Shown: positions 8,118 through 15,483 of the stretch, piece by piece
How the letters are laid out: each line of letters opens with the position of its first letter
Position numbering within the stretch: position 1 is the stretch's first letter
Origin: Bacillota bacterium
GTDB taxonomy: Bacteria > Bacillota > Bacilli > Lactobacillales > Aerococcaceae
DNA: 22,647 nt
Assembly: GCA_023442905.1 (NCBI GenBank)
Contig: JAEZWY010000013.1
Span: 1 to 22,647, forward strand
Direction: 5' to 3'
Made by a program: the position numbers and the translations under genes
The notes under the pieces: model-generated
What the model was told of the DNA's origin: nothing
Database searches by the model: none
The model's input: the letters and a program-made list of their open reading frames with translations, nothing else

Positions 8118-8939
8118 TTAGTCTTTAAACATTGTACCTAGTGTTAGTTCAAATCCTTTAGCGAATGATGGATCTTTTTGTACTTTAATCAATGATTGGT
8201 ATTCGAAGTCGATTTCGCGGTCCGGTGTATCAGACTCACATAATACAGCAATCCCTGCACATGTTGAGTTGAATTCTTTTAACATTGAATTCATCCCGGT
8301 AATCGTCCCTCCACCATTCAAGAAGTCATCAATTACTAGTACGTGCGAACCTTGTGGTAGTGAAGACTTTGTTAATTCCATTTTTTCTACGCGGGTTGTC
8401 CCTTTTGTAGCGTAGTTAATAGAAACCGTTGAGCCTACAGTTACCTTCGAGTCACGACGCACAATAACGAATGGAATGTTCAAGTATAGTGCAACCATTT
8501 GTGCGATTGGCACACCCTTTGTTGCAATCGTCATGATGGCTGTTGCTTTTGATTCCGCATAATAACTTGCAATAATCTTACCAATTTTACGTAATTGATC
8601 TGGGTCACTTAATAGGTCTGTTAAGTAGAAATAACCACCTGGCAAAATCCGATCATCTGCGGCTTCTAATTGGTAAATCAAGTTTTCAACTTCTACAACT
8701 GCTTCTTCTTCTGACATCATTGGAATATAGATTACACCACCAGCAGCTCCAGCTACAGTTTCGATTCTTCCAAATCCACTTAATTCAAATTGTTCTTTTA
8801 AAATTGTCAAATCTTCAGAAATGGATGATTTCGCTGATTCGTAACGTGACACAAAAAACGTTAACGACACCAACTTGTGTGGGTGGGATAATAAATATTG
8901 TGTCATGTCCACTAGTCGCGGGCTACGTTTGATTTTCAT
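8118..8939 (-). CDS. purR: Pur operon repressor PurR
   Basis: DNA-binding regulator of purine synthesis genes, responding to PRPP. The start is best placed at the ATG at 8937-8939 (273 residues, MKIKRSPRLVDM), 9 bases after AAAGG. A TTG three codons upstream is less likely, and Bacillus subtilis PurR also starts MKFRRSGRLVD. The N-terminal winged-helix part (SSISEDLTILKEQFE) precedes the conserved GAAGGVIYIP. A phosphoribosyltransferase-like domain follows, carrying the PRPP loop VLVIDDFLNGGGT at about 200-212. It lies after the adc genes and before the polysaccharide operon, with its own promoter, PurBox and terminator. Confidence 0.95.
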   Translation of the reverse strand: MKIKRSPRLVDMTQYLLSHPHKLVSLTFFVSRYESAKSSISEDLTILKEQFELSGFGRIETVAGAAGGVIYIPMMSEEEAVVEVENLIYQLEAADDRILPGGYFYLTDLLSDPDQLRKIGKIIASYYAESKATAIMTIATKGVPIAQMVALYLNIPFVIVRRDSKVTVGSTVSINYATKGTTRVEKMELTKSSLPQGSHVLVIDDFLNGGGTITGMNSMLKEFNSTCAGIAVLCESDTPDREIDFEYQSLIKVQKDPSFAKGFELTLGTMFKD

Positions 8940-8977
8940 ATAGTCCAACCTTTCAAATTCTTTTTGTATTGATATTT

Positions 8978-9005
8978 ATTATATATTGAATCTATCTAAT
9001 ATGAA
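8978..9005 (-). promoter_or_regulatory. Candidate purR promoter
   Basis: A consensus -10 TATAAT (8978-8983) with a 4/6 match to the -35 (TTCATA, 9000-9005) and a 16-base spacer. Predicted transcription start is near 8971, giving a short leader before the purR ATG. Confidence 0.6.
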
Positions 9006-9020
9006 AGGAAAATTTGTGAT

Positions 9021-9033
9021 AATGTTCGTTTAT
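9021..9033 (-). promoter_or_regulatory. PurBox-like operator upstream of purR
   Basis: The minus strand reads ATAAACGAACATT. This matches 12 of 13 positions of the published PurBox consensus AWWWCCGAACWWT, the one difference being A for the first C of CCGAAC. Its centre lies about 56 bases upstream of the predicted purR transcription start. PurR autoregulation is the natural reading. Only a single box is obvious. Confidence 0.6.
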
Positions 9034-9047
9034 TTTTTGTAAAACAT

Positions 9048-9084
9048 AAAAAAATGAGCTAATTCATATATGAACTAACTCATT
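9048..9084 (-). terminator. Rho-independent terminator of the adc operon
   Basis: Minus-strand inverted repeat of 16-base arms (AATGAGTTAGTTCATA with TATGAATTAGCTCATT, two G-T pairs and effectively a tight loop) followed by a T run. It lies 16 bases after the adcB stop, just upstream of the purR control region. Confidence 0.9.
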
Positions 9085-9100
9085 TTCTAAACATTCGTAA

Positions 9101-9901
9101 TTAGCCTTTAGTTATTTTAAGAAAACCACTCTCAATAATAAACAATATTACAAATATCCCTACAATAGTTGCACCTGGGGGCGTATCTAGGTAATAAGAC
9201 GTTGTCAGTCCCGTAAACATCCCAAACATAGCAATAATGATTCCCACTATGATGACTGAATCAAAGTTTTTCATTAGTCGAAGTGCAATTGCGGCAGGCA
9301 TAACAATGATCGCAGATACCAATAAGGAACCGGCAATTGGCATAATCAAAGCAATCGCCATACCTGTAATAATTGAAAAAATAACTGAAATAAATCGAAC
9401 AGGTAGGCCTGCAGTATAAGCTGTATTTTCATCAAATGATATTAAATATAAAGGTCGTTTAAAAATTAAATAACCAGCTAAAATAAAAATCGCTAAACCG
9501 ACTAGAATATATACTTGTAAAGATGACACCGTCACAATTGAACCAAACAAGTAAGCATTAATGGATGCTGCTGAATCCACCTGATTTAGCAGTAGTAAGG
9601 CTAAGGCCATACCGCCCGACATCATCATAGCTACTGAAATATCAGAATAATTGGCATAGACCACGCGTAAATACTCTAAGATTAAAGCTGCTGCTGCTAC
9701 AAATAAAATTGTTGTAATAGTTGGCTCTACGCCAAGTAAATAACCAAAAGCAACCCCAGCTAAGGAAATATGGGCTAAAGTATCCGCCATTAATGATTGC
9801 TTACGCATAATTAATAGTAAGCCTAGAATTGGGGAAATAAATGAAATAGCCGTTGCAGCTATGAATGCCCGTCCCATGAACTCATACTGAAACATCTCCA
9901 C
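9101..9901 (-). CDS. adcB: Zinc ABC transporter, membrane permease
   Basis: Permease of a ZnuB/AdcB-type metal importer (ABC-3 family). The 266-residue protein has about 7-9 hydrophobic segments and family marks such as GLLLIMRKQSLMADTLAHISLAGVAFG (split here across residues 26-52), with the His in DTLAHISLAG, and SAIIVMPAAIALRLMKNFDS near the coupling region. The start is GTG at 9899-9901, chosen because AGGAG lies 8 bases upstream. The ATG two codons later has a 14-base gap. The first 43 bases overlap the end of the ATPase gene, so the two are translationally linked. Metal choice is inferred from the His-rich binding protein and the Zur box. Confidence 0.92.
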   Translation of the reverse strand: MEMFQYEFMGRAFIAATAISFISPILGLLLIMRKQSLMADTLAHISLAGVAFGYLLGVEPTITTILFVAAAALILEYLRVVYANYSDISVAMMMSGGMALALLLLNQVDSAASINAYLFGSIVTVSSLQVYILVGLAIFILAGYLIFKRPLYLISFDENTAYTAGLPVRFISVIFSIITGMAIALIMPIAGSLLVSAIIVMPAAIALRLMKNFDSVIIVGIIIAMFGMFTGLTTSYYLDTPPGATIVGIFVILFIIESGFLKITKG

Positions 9902-10554
9902 GGCGAATTCTCCTCTCTTACTAAATGTATCCTTTTATCATAATAATCATCCAAAATATTGTCGTCATGAGTCACCATTAAAATAGCTTTCCCATGCTTT
10001 TCTGTATTGTGACGTAATAGTTCATAGAAGGCCGCACGAGAATTCTTATCCATTCCAGTAGTGGGCTCATCTAAAATAAATAAATCAGGGTCAGTCGCAA
10101 AGACACGGGCTAATCCTACCCGTTGTTTTTGTCCTCCAGAAAGATCACCAATTTTTTTATTTCGTTGTTCTTCCATTCCTACTGATTTTAAAGCTCTCTC
10201 GATATGTAATTTGTCGTTCTCATCTAGTTTTTTAAACCAACGATCTTGTTGGAAACGACCAGACGCTACGAACTCATACACTGTACTTGGAAAACCAGCA
10301 TTAAAGCTGTTTAAGGTTTGTGGCACATAGCCTACCTGTAATTTTTGCCCAGCTGCATTGGTTTTAGAGATCTTGGCGGATCCTTGGTTAGGTGATAAAA
10401 GTCCAAGTATATTACGTAATAAGGTTGATTTTGCTGCCCCGTTTTCCCCAGTTAGGATGACAAATTCTCCCTGGTCTACAGTAAAAGAAATATCATTTAA
10501 TACGGGTTCGTTGTCCCAGGAAAAACCTAAATTCTTTACCTCTATATAGTGCAT
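9859..10554 (-). CDS. adcC: Zinc ABC transporter, ATP-binding protein
   Basis: ATPase energising zinc import at the inner face of the membrane. In 231 residues it carries a Walker A variant GENGAAKST (36-44), Q-loop Gln79, signature LSGGQ (138-142), Walker B with LDEPTTG (161-167) and switch His196. The second Ala replaces the usual Gly of GAGKS. As far as I recall, AdcC proteins of streptococci share this variant, so it is not evidence of inactivity. SFNAGFPSTVYEFVASGR and the tail SPWRCF are also characteristic of this subfamily. The ATG follows AGGAGGG closely upstream. It lies 31 bases after adcA. Confidence 0.94.
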   Translation of the reverse strand: MHYIEVKNLGFSWDNEPVLNDISFTVDQGEFVILTGENGAAKSTLLRNILGLLSPNQGSAKISKTNAAGQKLQVGYVPQTLNSFNAGFPSTVYEFVASGRFQQDRWFKKLDENDKLHIERALKSVGMEEQRNKKIGDLSGGQKQRVGLARVFATDPDLFILDEPTTGMDKNSRAAFYELLRHNTEKHGKAILMVTHDDNILDDYYDKRIHLVREENSPWRCFSMSSWDGHS

Positions 10555-10585
10555 CGTATCCCTCCTTCTTCTATATTTAAATTTC

Positions 10586-11578
10586 TCATCGAATACCTTC
10601 TGCTAAACTCTCTAAATTAGCTTTCATGATTGCAATAAAGCCGTCGCCATCTGCTGGATATTGGCTGGTATCAACGCTCTCCATTGATTGTAATTCGCCC
10701 ACGCTACCGCCTACTTCTGAGGCAATTGTTGTGGCAATTTCAGTAGCACCACCAGTTTGTCCATAGATCACAGATATATTGTTTTCTTCCATATAAGAAA
10801 CGATGTCTGCAATACGTTTAGGCGATGGTTCAGCTGAATCAGTTACCCCTGTAACTGCTGCTTGATGTAAACCATAACGATTGGCTAAATAACCAAAGGC
10901 CGCATGTTGCGTTAAGAAGGTTTTTGTTTCTGCTGCTTCAAAAATACTTGCATATTCTTCATGGACAGCCATCATGTCGCTAGCAAATTGCTCAGCATTT
11001 TCTTGATAAGTCTCGGCATTATCAGGATCTGCTTCCGTTAATGCATTGGCAATCGTCTGCATTTCAGTTACTGCATTTACTGGATCCAACCAAGTATGGG
11101 GGTCAGTTTCATGACTATGTCCGTCATGGTCATGGTCTTCCTCTTCTGCGTGTTCTTCATCCGAGTGTGTGTCCTCTGTTGTTTCGCCTACTGTTTCGAC
11201 ATCACCATCGATCAACTCGATGTCTGAAGCAGCTTCAATAATCGTTAAATCTGGATTATCAATCGATTCAAGTAAGGTTGGCACAAAAGTCTCCATATCC
11301 TCACTATTATATACAAATACATCTGCTTCATTTAAAGTCGCAATATCTTGAGCACTTGGTTCATATTCATGAGCATCTGCATTTTCCATCATCACTGTTA
11401 CATCAGCACTTTCTCCAACCACCGTATTGGTTAGAGCTTGCATTGGGTAAAAAGTCGTGACAATCTTCAAACTAGCATCACCATCTGTAGTTGATGACCC
11501 TTGGTTATTACTACATGCCGCTAAAAAGACAATCGCTGTTAAGGCGAGTACACCAAGTATACGTGTAAATTTATTCAC
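10586..11578 (-). CDS. adcA: Zinc-binding lipoprotein of the ABC importer
   Basis: Extracellular zinc receptor (cluster A-1, ZnuA/AdcA type) anchored as a lipoprotein. The N-terminal signal ends in a lipobox LAAC, with lipidation at Cys22. Probable metal ligands are His70 (NADAHEYEPS), His161 (DPHTWLDP) and His225 (TQHAAFGYLA). A His- and acid-rich loop at about 137-157, with His at 138, 143, 149, 151, 154 and 156, is typical of zinc rather than manganese receptors. At 330 residues it lacks the extra ZinT-like C-terminal domain of streptococcal AdcA, which is near 500 residues. The start is GTG at 11576-11578, 6 bases after AGGAG. An ATG one base earlier stops at once. TGA is the stop. Confidence 0.93.
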   Translation of the reverse strand: MNKFTRILGVLALTAIVFLAACSNNQGSSTTDGDASLKIVTTFYPMQALTNTVVGESADVTVMMENADAHEYEPSAQDIATLNEADVFVYNSEDMETFVPTLLESIDNPDLTIIEAASDIELIDGDVETVGETTEDTHSDEEHAEEEDHDHDGHSHETDPHTWLDPVNAVTEMQTIANALTEADPDNAETYQENAEQFASDMMAVHEEYASIFEAAETKTFLTQHAAFGYLANRYGLHQAAVTGVTDSAEPSPKRIADIVSYMEENNISVIYGQTGGATEIATTIASEVGGSVGELQSMESVDTSQYPADGDGFIAIMKANLESLAEGIR

Positions 11579-11626
11579 ATTGTTCTCCTTTTCAAATGAT
11601 TATTGATATCAAAATTAAACTGAAAT

Positions 11627-11647
11627 AAATCGTAACCGATACGATTT
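11627..11647 (-). promoter_or_regulatory. Zur box in the adc promoter
   Basis: A 21-bp inverted repeat with 8-base arms (AAATCGTA and TACGATTT) around TCGGT. It agrees with the Bacillus subtilis Zur operator core TCGTAAT-N-ATTACGA except at central positions. It covers about +4 to +24 of the predicted adcA transcript, a position suited to repression by zinc-loaded Zur. No AdcR-type site (TTAACYRGTTAA) was seen here. Confidence 0.82.
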
Positions 11648-11657
11648 GACAAAAGCT

Positions 11658-11686
11658 AATATAGCATACTTACAAAAAGCTAGCAA
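11658..11686 (-). promoter_or_regulatory. adcACB promoter
   Basis: -35 TTGCTA (11681-11686), 17-base spacer, extended -10 TGC plus TATATT (11658-11663). Predicted start is near 11651, immediately before the Zur box. The -35 lies just after the ispE terminator. Confidence 0.8.
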
Positions 11687-11688
11687 GT

Positions 11689-11716
11689 AAAAAAGGACGA
11701 GTTTTAGCTCGACCTT
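11689..11716 (-). terminator. Rho-independent terminator of ispE
   Basis: Minus-strand stem AAGG-T-CGAG with CTCG-T-CCTT (one T-T mismatch), a 6-base loop and a six-T tail, 11 bases after the ispE stop. It separates ispE from the zinc operon promoter. Confidence 0.85.
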
Positions 11717-11727
11717 CTCCCTAACAT

Positions 11728-12609
11728 TTATTTATCTTTGAATGCTTCATTTATTTCGGGCATCACTCGCACCATATAAACTTCTTGGCAAAAACCTCTT
11801 AAAGCATTATAGATGCGCTGACCACGACTATAAACTTGTGTAAAGCCAATAATCGTTGGCCCTGAACCAGACATGGTTACCCCATCTGCACCAAAATGGC
11901 GCATTTGTTTTTTTAATTGGGCCAATTGTGGATGTTGATTAAACGTTACTGATTCTAATGAATTTCCGATCGCTGCCATAAGGTCCTCATAAGACCCAGA
12001 CTCTAGGGCTGCCAATACTTTTGGTGCATTCGGTTCATAGTTTAAGCGTTCAACTTCTAATTGATTAAAAATTTTTCGTGTGGAAACTGAAATAGCCGGT
12101 TTCGCTAGGATGATCCAACATTTGGGTGCTGGTTGAATTTGGCGGATTTTTTCTCCACGACCTTCCACTAAAGCCGTTCCGCCTGCAATCGAATAAGCCA
12201 CATCAGACCCTACTTGGTTCGCCAATGTCTGTAATTCATTCAAAGGCAAGTTGATATCCCACATAGTGTTCAACTTACGAAATACCGCTGCCGCATCCGT
12301 TGAACCACCGCCCAAGCCTGCTGCGACCGGGATTCGCTTCTCGATAGAGATATGCACACCCGTTTTAATTTTCCCTACTTTTTTCATTAGTTGCGCCGCT
12401 TGATAAGCATGATTGCGGTTATCCTCTGGCAAAAAAGCACGACTGGTTTCTACAATAATTTTGTCTTCTGGAATCAACTCAAAAGTAAGGTAATCTGATA
12501 AATCAATAGATGCCATTACCATTGCCACTTCATGATAGTTGTCTGAACGACGAAATAATATATCTTGAGCAAGGTTGATCTTTGCCGGTGCTACTTCTCC
12601 CTCGATCAT
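11728..12609 (-). CDS. ispE: 4-diphosphocytidyl-2-C-methyl-D-erythritol kinase
   Basis: GHMP kinase that phosphorylates CDP-methylerythritol in the non-mevalonate isoprenoid route. I start it at the ATG at 12607-12609 (293 residues, MIEGEVAPAKINL), 7 bases after GGGAGG. The TTG two codons upstream is only 1 base from that site. The ATP loop PVAAGLGGGSTDAAA is at about 94-108, with likely active-site Lys10 (APAKINL) and Asp136 (VGSDVAY). GSGPTIIGF is the C-terminal GHMP motif. The place after ksgA and veg and before purR is the Bacillus subtilis order. In many Lactobacillales this gene persists although isoprenoids come from mevalonate, so its role here is uncertain. It has its own terminator. 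Confidence 0.93.
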   Translation of the reverse strand: MIEGEVAPAKINLAQDILFRRSDNYHEVAMVMASIDLSDYLTFELIPEDKIIVETSRAFLPEDNRNHAYQAAQLMKKVGKIKTGVHISIEKRIPVAAGLGGGSTDAAAVFRKLNTMWDINLPLNELQTLANQVGSDVAYSIAGGTALVEGRGEKIRQIQPAPKCWIILAKPAISVSTRKIFNQLEVERLNYEPNAPKVLAALESGSYEDLMAAIGNSLESVTFNQHPQLAQLKKQMRHFGADGVTMSGSGPTIIGFTQVYSRGQRIYNALRGFCQEVYMVRVMPEINEAFKDK

Positions 12610-12676
12610 AAGCAAACCTCCCGTCCAATATTTTTCCGTATAATTACTAATAAGTTTACCAAAAATATCACGGATT

Positions 12677-12724
12677 AAAAAGAAAAAACCACAATATCAA
12701 GCACTTCACTAGTGAAGCTAGATA
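12677..12724 (-). terminator. Terminator after veg
   Basis: Minus-strand hairpin with a 6-bp core TTCACT/AGTGAA, then AGC/GCT and TATC/GATA pairs interrupted by a mismatch and a small bulge (12695-12724), followed by a T-rich tail at 12677-12690. It lies about 45 bases after the veg stop and before ispE. Confidence 0.75.
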
Positions 12725-12769
12725 CTGACGGTTTTCAATGTCGTATAATATATAAATGATTTCAATCGC

Positions 12770-13003
12770 TTATTCGAATTCGATTTCGACTGATTCAGTT
12801 AACACATCGGAATAACTATAGCAGATGCGTTCAAATTTATTTTCCTCTTGGTCTAATTCAACCACGAAAACAGCAGGGAAAGTGTCGCTAAGCACCCCTT
12901 GGCGTTTCATCACGCGTTTACGACCAATCTGTTGTGTTAGATGGACGCGTTCACCGATTTTTCCTTCAAGTTCAGCTTTAATAGTTGCAATATTATTTGG
13001 CAT
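12770..13003 (-). CDS. veg: Veg family protein
   Basis: Small conserved protein of Gram-positive bacteria. In Bacillus subtilis Veg is abundant in growth and is linked to biofilm gene control. The 77 residues align well with that 86-residue protein from memory: conserved stretches are GKIGERVHL (14-22), GRKRVMKRQGVLSDTFPAVFVV, ELDQEENKFERICYSYSDVLTESVE. The usual short C-terminal extension is absent. The ATG follows GAGGTGA with a 4-base gap. Its place between ksgA and ispE is the classic one. Two promoter candidates lie upstream. Confidence 0.94.
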   Translation of the reverse strand: MPNNIATIKAELEGKIGERVHLTQQIGRKRVMKRQGVLSDTFPAVFVVELDQEENKFERICYSYSDVLTESVEIEFE

Positions 13004-13024
13004 GCCCTCACCTCTCTACCTTAT

Positions 13025-13033
13025 AGTATATCA
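13025..13033 (-). promoter_or_regulatory. Candidate proximal veg promoter (extended -10)
   Basis: TGA followed by TATACT forms an extended -10 about 22 bases before the veg ATG. No good -35 is present. The 14-base context TTATGATATACTAT (13023-13036) is identical to that in front of metG. Confidence 0.5.
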
Positions 13034-13049
13034 TAAAATGCAAGGGAAT

Positions 13050-13078
13050 TAAATACCATTTTTGTCTTTTATTGTCAA
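13050..13078 (-). promoter_or_regulatory. Main veg promoter
   Basis: Perfect -35 TTGACA (13073-13078), 17-base spacer ending in TGG, and -10 TATTTA (13050-13055). A near-consensus promoter at this spot recalls the strong veg promoter of Bacillus subtilis. Confidence 0.75.
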
Positions 13079-13122
13079 GAAATATAATAGCAAAAATTAG
13101 TATATTTTTAGGCCAAATAAAT

Positions 13123-14019
13123 TTAGTCTTGGAAGACTAAATCGTGCTGATATAGGGCGTCCGCTAGGTGTCCAAAATCAGCGATTGTCAATGTCTCTGC
13201 TCGTTGTTTTTGATCAATACCAGCAATCTCAAGTGATTTCAACATCTTCTCAACAACAGCTTCATCTTTACCAAACGCTGCACGTAAGTTATTCCATATG
13301 GTCTTACGACGTTGTTTGAAGCTTGAACGCACCAAATGGAAGAAGAAGGCTTCATTCTCCACATTAATCCGTGGTTTATCTAGTTTATTTAAGGCCAATA
13401 TAGCAGAATCAACATTTGGTTGCGGGTTAAAGACCGTCCGAGGTACAGTAAAGGCAATTTCTGCGTCACAATAATATTGGATAGCAACTGAAAGTGAGCC
13501 ATACGCTTTGGTACCCGGTGCTGCCGTCAACCGTTCCGCCACCTCTTTTTGCATCATCAAGATAAATTGATCAAAATGGAAGCTTGCTTCAAGTAAGTTG
13601 AAGATGATTGGTGTTGTAATATAATACGGCAAGTTCGCTACTACCACTGTGCGGTCTGCAGGCGGAAATTCTGCCATTGTGGCATTCAAGTCGGCTTCCA
13701 AGATATCTTGGTGTTTAATCGTCACATTGTCATATGCACTCAAAGTATCCGCTAAAACTGGTAATAAGCGTTGATCAATTTCAAAAGCCAAGACTTCTTT
13801 CGCATTAATAGCTAAAAATTCTGTTAAAGCTCCAATACCTGGTCCGATTTCAATAGCATTAGTATTTTTGTCCACCCCTGCTACATCAATCATATGCTGG
13901 AGAATTTGTGGTTCAGTTAGGAAGTTTTGTCCTAATGACTTTTTCGCATCTAAATTGAATTTTTTTAGAATAGCCCCAGTTCTTGAAGGCGTTGCGATAT
14001 ATTTAAATGGTTCATTCAT
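13123..14019 (-). CDS. rsmA: 16S rRNA dimethyladenosine transferase (RsmA/KsgA)
   Basis: Dimethylates the two adjacent adenosines near the 3' end of 16S rRNA during small-subunit maturation, using S-adenosylmethionine. I start it at ATG 14017-14019 (298 residues, MNEPFKYIATPSRT), 6 bases after AGGTG. A GTG three codons upstream overlaps that site. Motifs: KKSLGQNFLTEP at the front, SAM loop EIGPGIGALTE, the acidic FEIDQRL after beta-2, and NLPYYITTPII (the catalytic N-L-P-Y). The helical C-terminal domain includes RSSFKQRRKTIWNNL. It directly follows rnmV, whose TAG is part of the ribosome-binding site region, so the two are coupled. Confidence 0.96.
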   Translation of the reverse strand: MNEPFKYIATPSRTGAILKKFNLDAKKSLGQNFLTEPQILQHMIDVAGVDKNTNAIEIGPGIGALTEFLAINAKEVLAFEIDQRLLPVLADTLSAYDNVTIKHQDILEADLNATMAEFPPADRTVVVANLPYYITTPIIFNLLEASFHFDQFILMMQKEVAERLTAAPGTKAYGSLSVAIQYYCDAEIAFTVPRTVFNPQPNVDSAILALNKLDKPRINVENEAFFFHLVRSSFKQRRKTIWNNLRAAFGKDEAVVEKMLKSLEIAGIDQKQRAETLTIADFGHLADALYQHDLVFQD

Positions 14020-14028
14020 ATTTTTCAC

Positions 14029-14628
14029 CTATTTCTTTTGGTAATTTGTAAGTACCTCTGCCACCTGGTCTAAGGATATTTGGAAAAGGGCCAATCGTTT
14101 CGCAAGCTGTTTACCATTTACATAACCTAAATGCAGTTGACTAGATAAATATTCTCTGCGGTCTTTAGCATCCGGTGTCCCAATCAAGCGTAAAGCCATC
14201 AAATCTTTTTGTGCAATTGGTGTTAAGTCATGACTTGCTGAACTATCCGCCAACTGGTAAACATTGGCCAAGGCCTTTTCAATCGCTAGATCAGAGGCAT
14301 GCTCCACCCCTAAACTACCTTTGTGATTTGGCTTACCTTCAGAGCGTTCAATAAAAGCATGTTGAACCCCTGGCACAGCATCAACAACCGCTTGCCGTAT
14401 TTTCGTCCCGGAAATATCTGGATCAGTAAAGACGATCACGCCATGAAGTTCATGCGCCTTTTTGATTTCAAGCAAAGTTCTCTGGTCAACAGCAGACCCA
14501 TTCGTTTCAATGGTCGTCACATGATACAAGCGTTTTAACCGTTGCGTATCTGATTTCCCTTCAACGACAATTACCTGCTTAATCACTTTCTTTTCATTTT
14601 TTGGTGTTCTTTTACTGTCAGTGATCAT
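14029..14628 (-). CDS. rnmV: Ribonuclease M5
   Basis: TOPRIM endonuclease that trims 5S rRNA precursors. The conserved Glu lies in VIVVEGKSDTQRL, the Asp pair in VIVFTDPDISGTKIR, and HKGSLGVEHAS is an RNase M5 mark. The length of about 200 residues is normal. The start is uncertain: ATG at 14626-14628 (199 residues) is chosen, but a TTG at 14635-14637 directly after the tatD TAG would give 202 residues, and neither has a clear Shine-Dalgarno site, so coupling to tatD is likely. The tatD-rnmV-ksgA order is conserved in Firmicutes. Confidence 0.93.
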   Translation of the reverse strand: MITDSKRTPKNEKKVIKQVIVVEGKSDTQRLKRLYHVTTIETNGSAVDQRTLLEIKKAHELHGVIVFTDPDISGTKIRQAVVDAVPGVQHAFIERSEGKPNHKGSLGVEHASDLAIEKALANVYQLADSSASHDLTPIAQKDLMALRLIGTPDAKDRREYLSSQLHLGYVNGKQLAKRLALFQISLDQVAEVLTNYQKK

Positions 14629-14637
14629 ATCACACAA

Positions 14638-15435
14638 CTACTTTCTCTTCACTAGCATTTGACCATCAAAATCAAGTTTGAATAAGTCTAAGGCATTTTG
14701 GAAGGTTTGCGCTTCAAAATCTGCTATAGAACTTTCGCGAGTTGCTGCCAATGTTTCTGCTACATAGGCTACAAAGGCAGACTCATTGCGTTTACCTCGT
14801 TTTGGTACGGGCGCTAAATACGGTGAGTCAGTTTCAATCAAAATCTTGTCATTTGGTACTAATTTTGCTGCTTCACGGACTTCTACCGTTTTTTTAAAGG
14901 TAGATACACCAGAAAAAGAGACATGCATACCTAAGTCTAAGAATTTCTCAGCCCATTCCGGTGTTTCTCCAAAAGAATGCATGATACCCCCAAAGTCACC
15001 CACCTTTTCTTCTTTTAAGATGTGGTAGCAATCAGCTGTCGCATCTCTATTATGGATGACAATAGGTAAATGAAATTCTCTAGCGATTGCTAGTTGACGA
15101 CGGAAGACTTTTTCTTGCACCTCACGAGGACTTGTATCCCAGTAATAGTCTAGGCCAGTTTCTCCAACAGCAACTACACGGTCGTCTTCTAATGTAGATA
15201 ATAAGTACTTTTCAGCTTCAGCATTATAATCAACCGCTTCTGTTGGATGCCAACCGTAGATACCAACCATATCACCATTTTCCTTAACCATTTCTTTGGC
15301 ACGGTTAATCGTATTATAGTTAAAACCCACTAAAGCAAAACCTTTTACTCCAGCATGTCTCGCTCGAACAATGGTTTCTTCACGGTCATCATCAAAATCA
15401 TCTACATTTAAATGTGTATGTGTATCAAATAACAT
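14638..15435 (-). CDS. tatD: TatD family metal-dependent hydrolase/DNase
   Basis: TIM-barrel hydrolase of the TatD/YabD family, with metal-dependent nuclease activity known for relatives. In 265 residues the metal ligands are visible: DTHTHLN (4-10), GETGLDYYWD, IVIHNRDA, GIMHSFGE and ETDSPYLAP. The ATG at 15433-15435 follows AAAGGA with a 5-base gap. It lies just downstream of metG, as in Bacillus subtilis, but a terminator separates the two. rnmV follows without a gap. Confidence 0.94.
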   Translation of the reverse strand: MLFDTHTHLNVDDFDDDREETIVRARHAGVKGFALVGFNYNTINRAKEMVKENGDMVGIYGWHPTEAVDYNAEAEKYLLSTLEDDRVVAVGETGLDYYWDTSPREVQEKVFRRQLAIAREFHLPIVIHNRDATADCYHILKEEKVGDFGGIMHSFGETPEWAEKFLDLGMHVSFSGVSTFKKTVEVREAAKLVPNDKILIETDSPYLAPVPKRGKRNESAFVAYVAETLAATRESSIADFEAQTFQNALDLFKLDFDGQMLVKRK

Positions 15436-15456
15436 ATGTTTCCTTTCTTAACTTAG

Positions 15457-15483
15457 AAAAAGGGACTGTGACAACAGCCCCTT
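15457..15483 (-). terminator. Rho-independent terminator after metG
   Basis: Minus-strand 10-bp stem AAGGGGCTGT with ACAGTCCCTT (one G-T pair), 4-base loop TGTC and a T run. It lies 13 bases after the metG stop and 21 bases before the tatD ATG. Confidence 0.9.

Noticed and set aside
9859..9901. The 43-base overlap of adcC and adcB as a sign of a frameshift
   Set aside because: Both proteins are full length with family-typical ends, and the GTG of adcB has a well-spaced ribosome-binding site. Overlap by coupling is sufficient.
10423..10449. Walker A of adcC reads GENGAAKST instead of GxxGxGKST, suggesting a dead ATPase
   Set aside because: As far as I recall the same Ala is normal in AdcC proteins, and all other ATPase motifs are intact.
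11602..11615. Second palindrome TTGATATCAA in the adcA leader as another metal operator
   Set aside because: Short AT-rich palindrome with no match to Zur, AdcR or Fur consensus. Probably chance.
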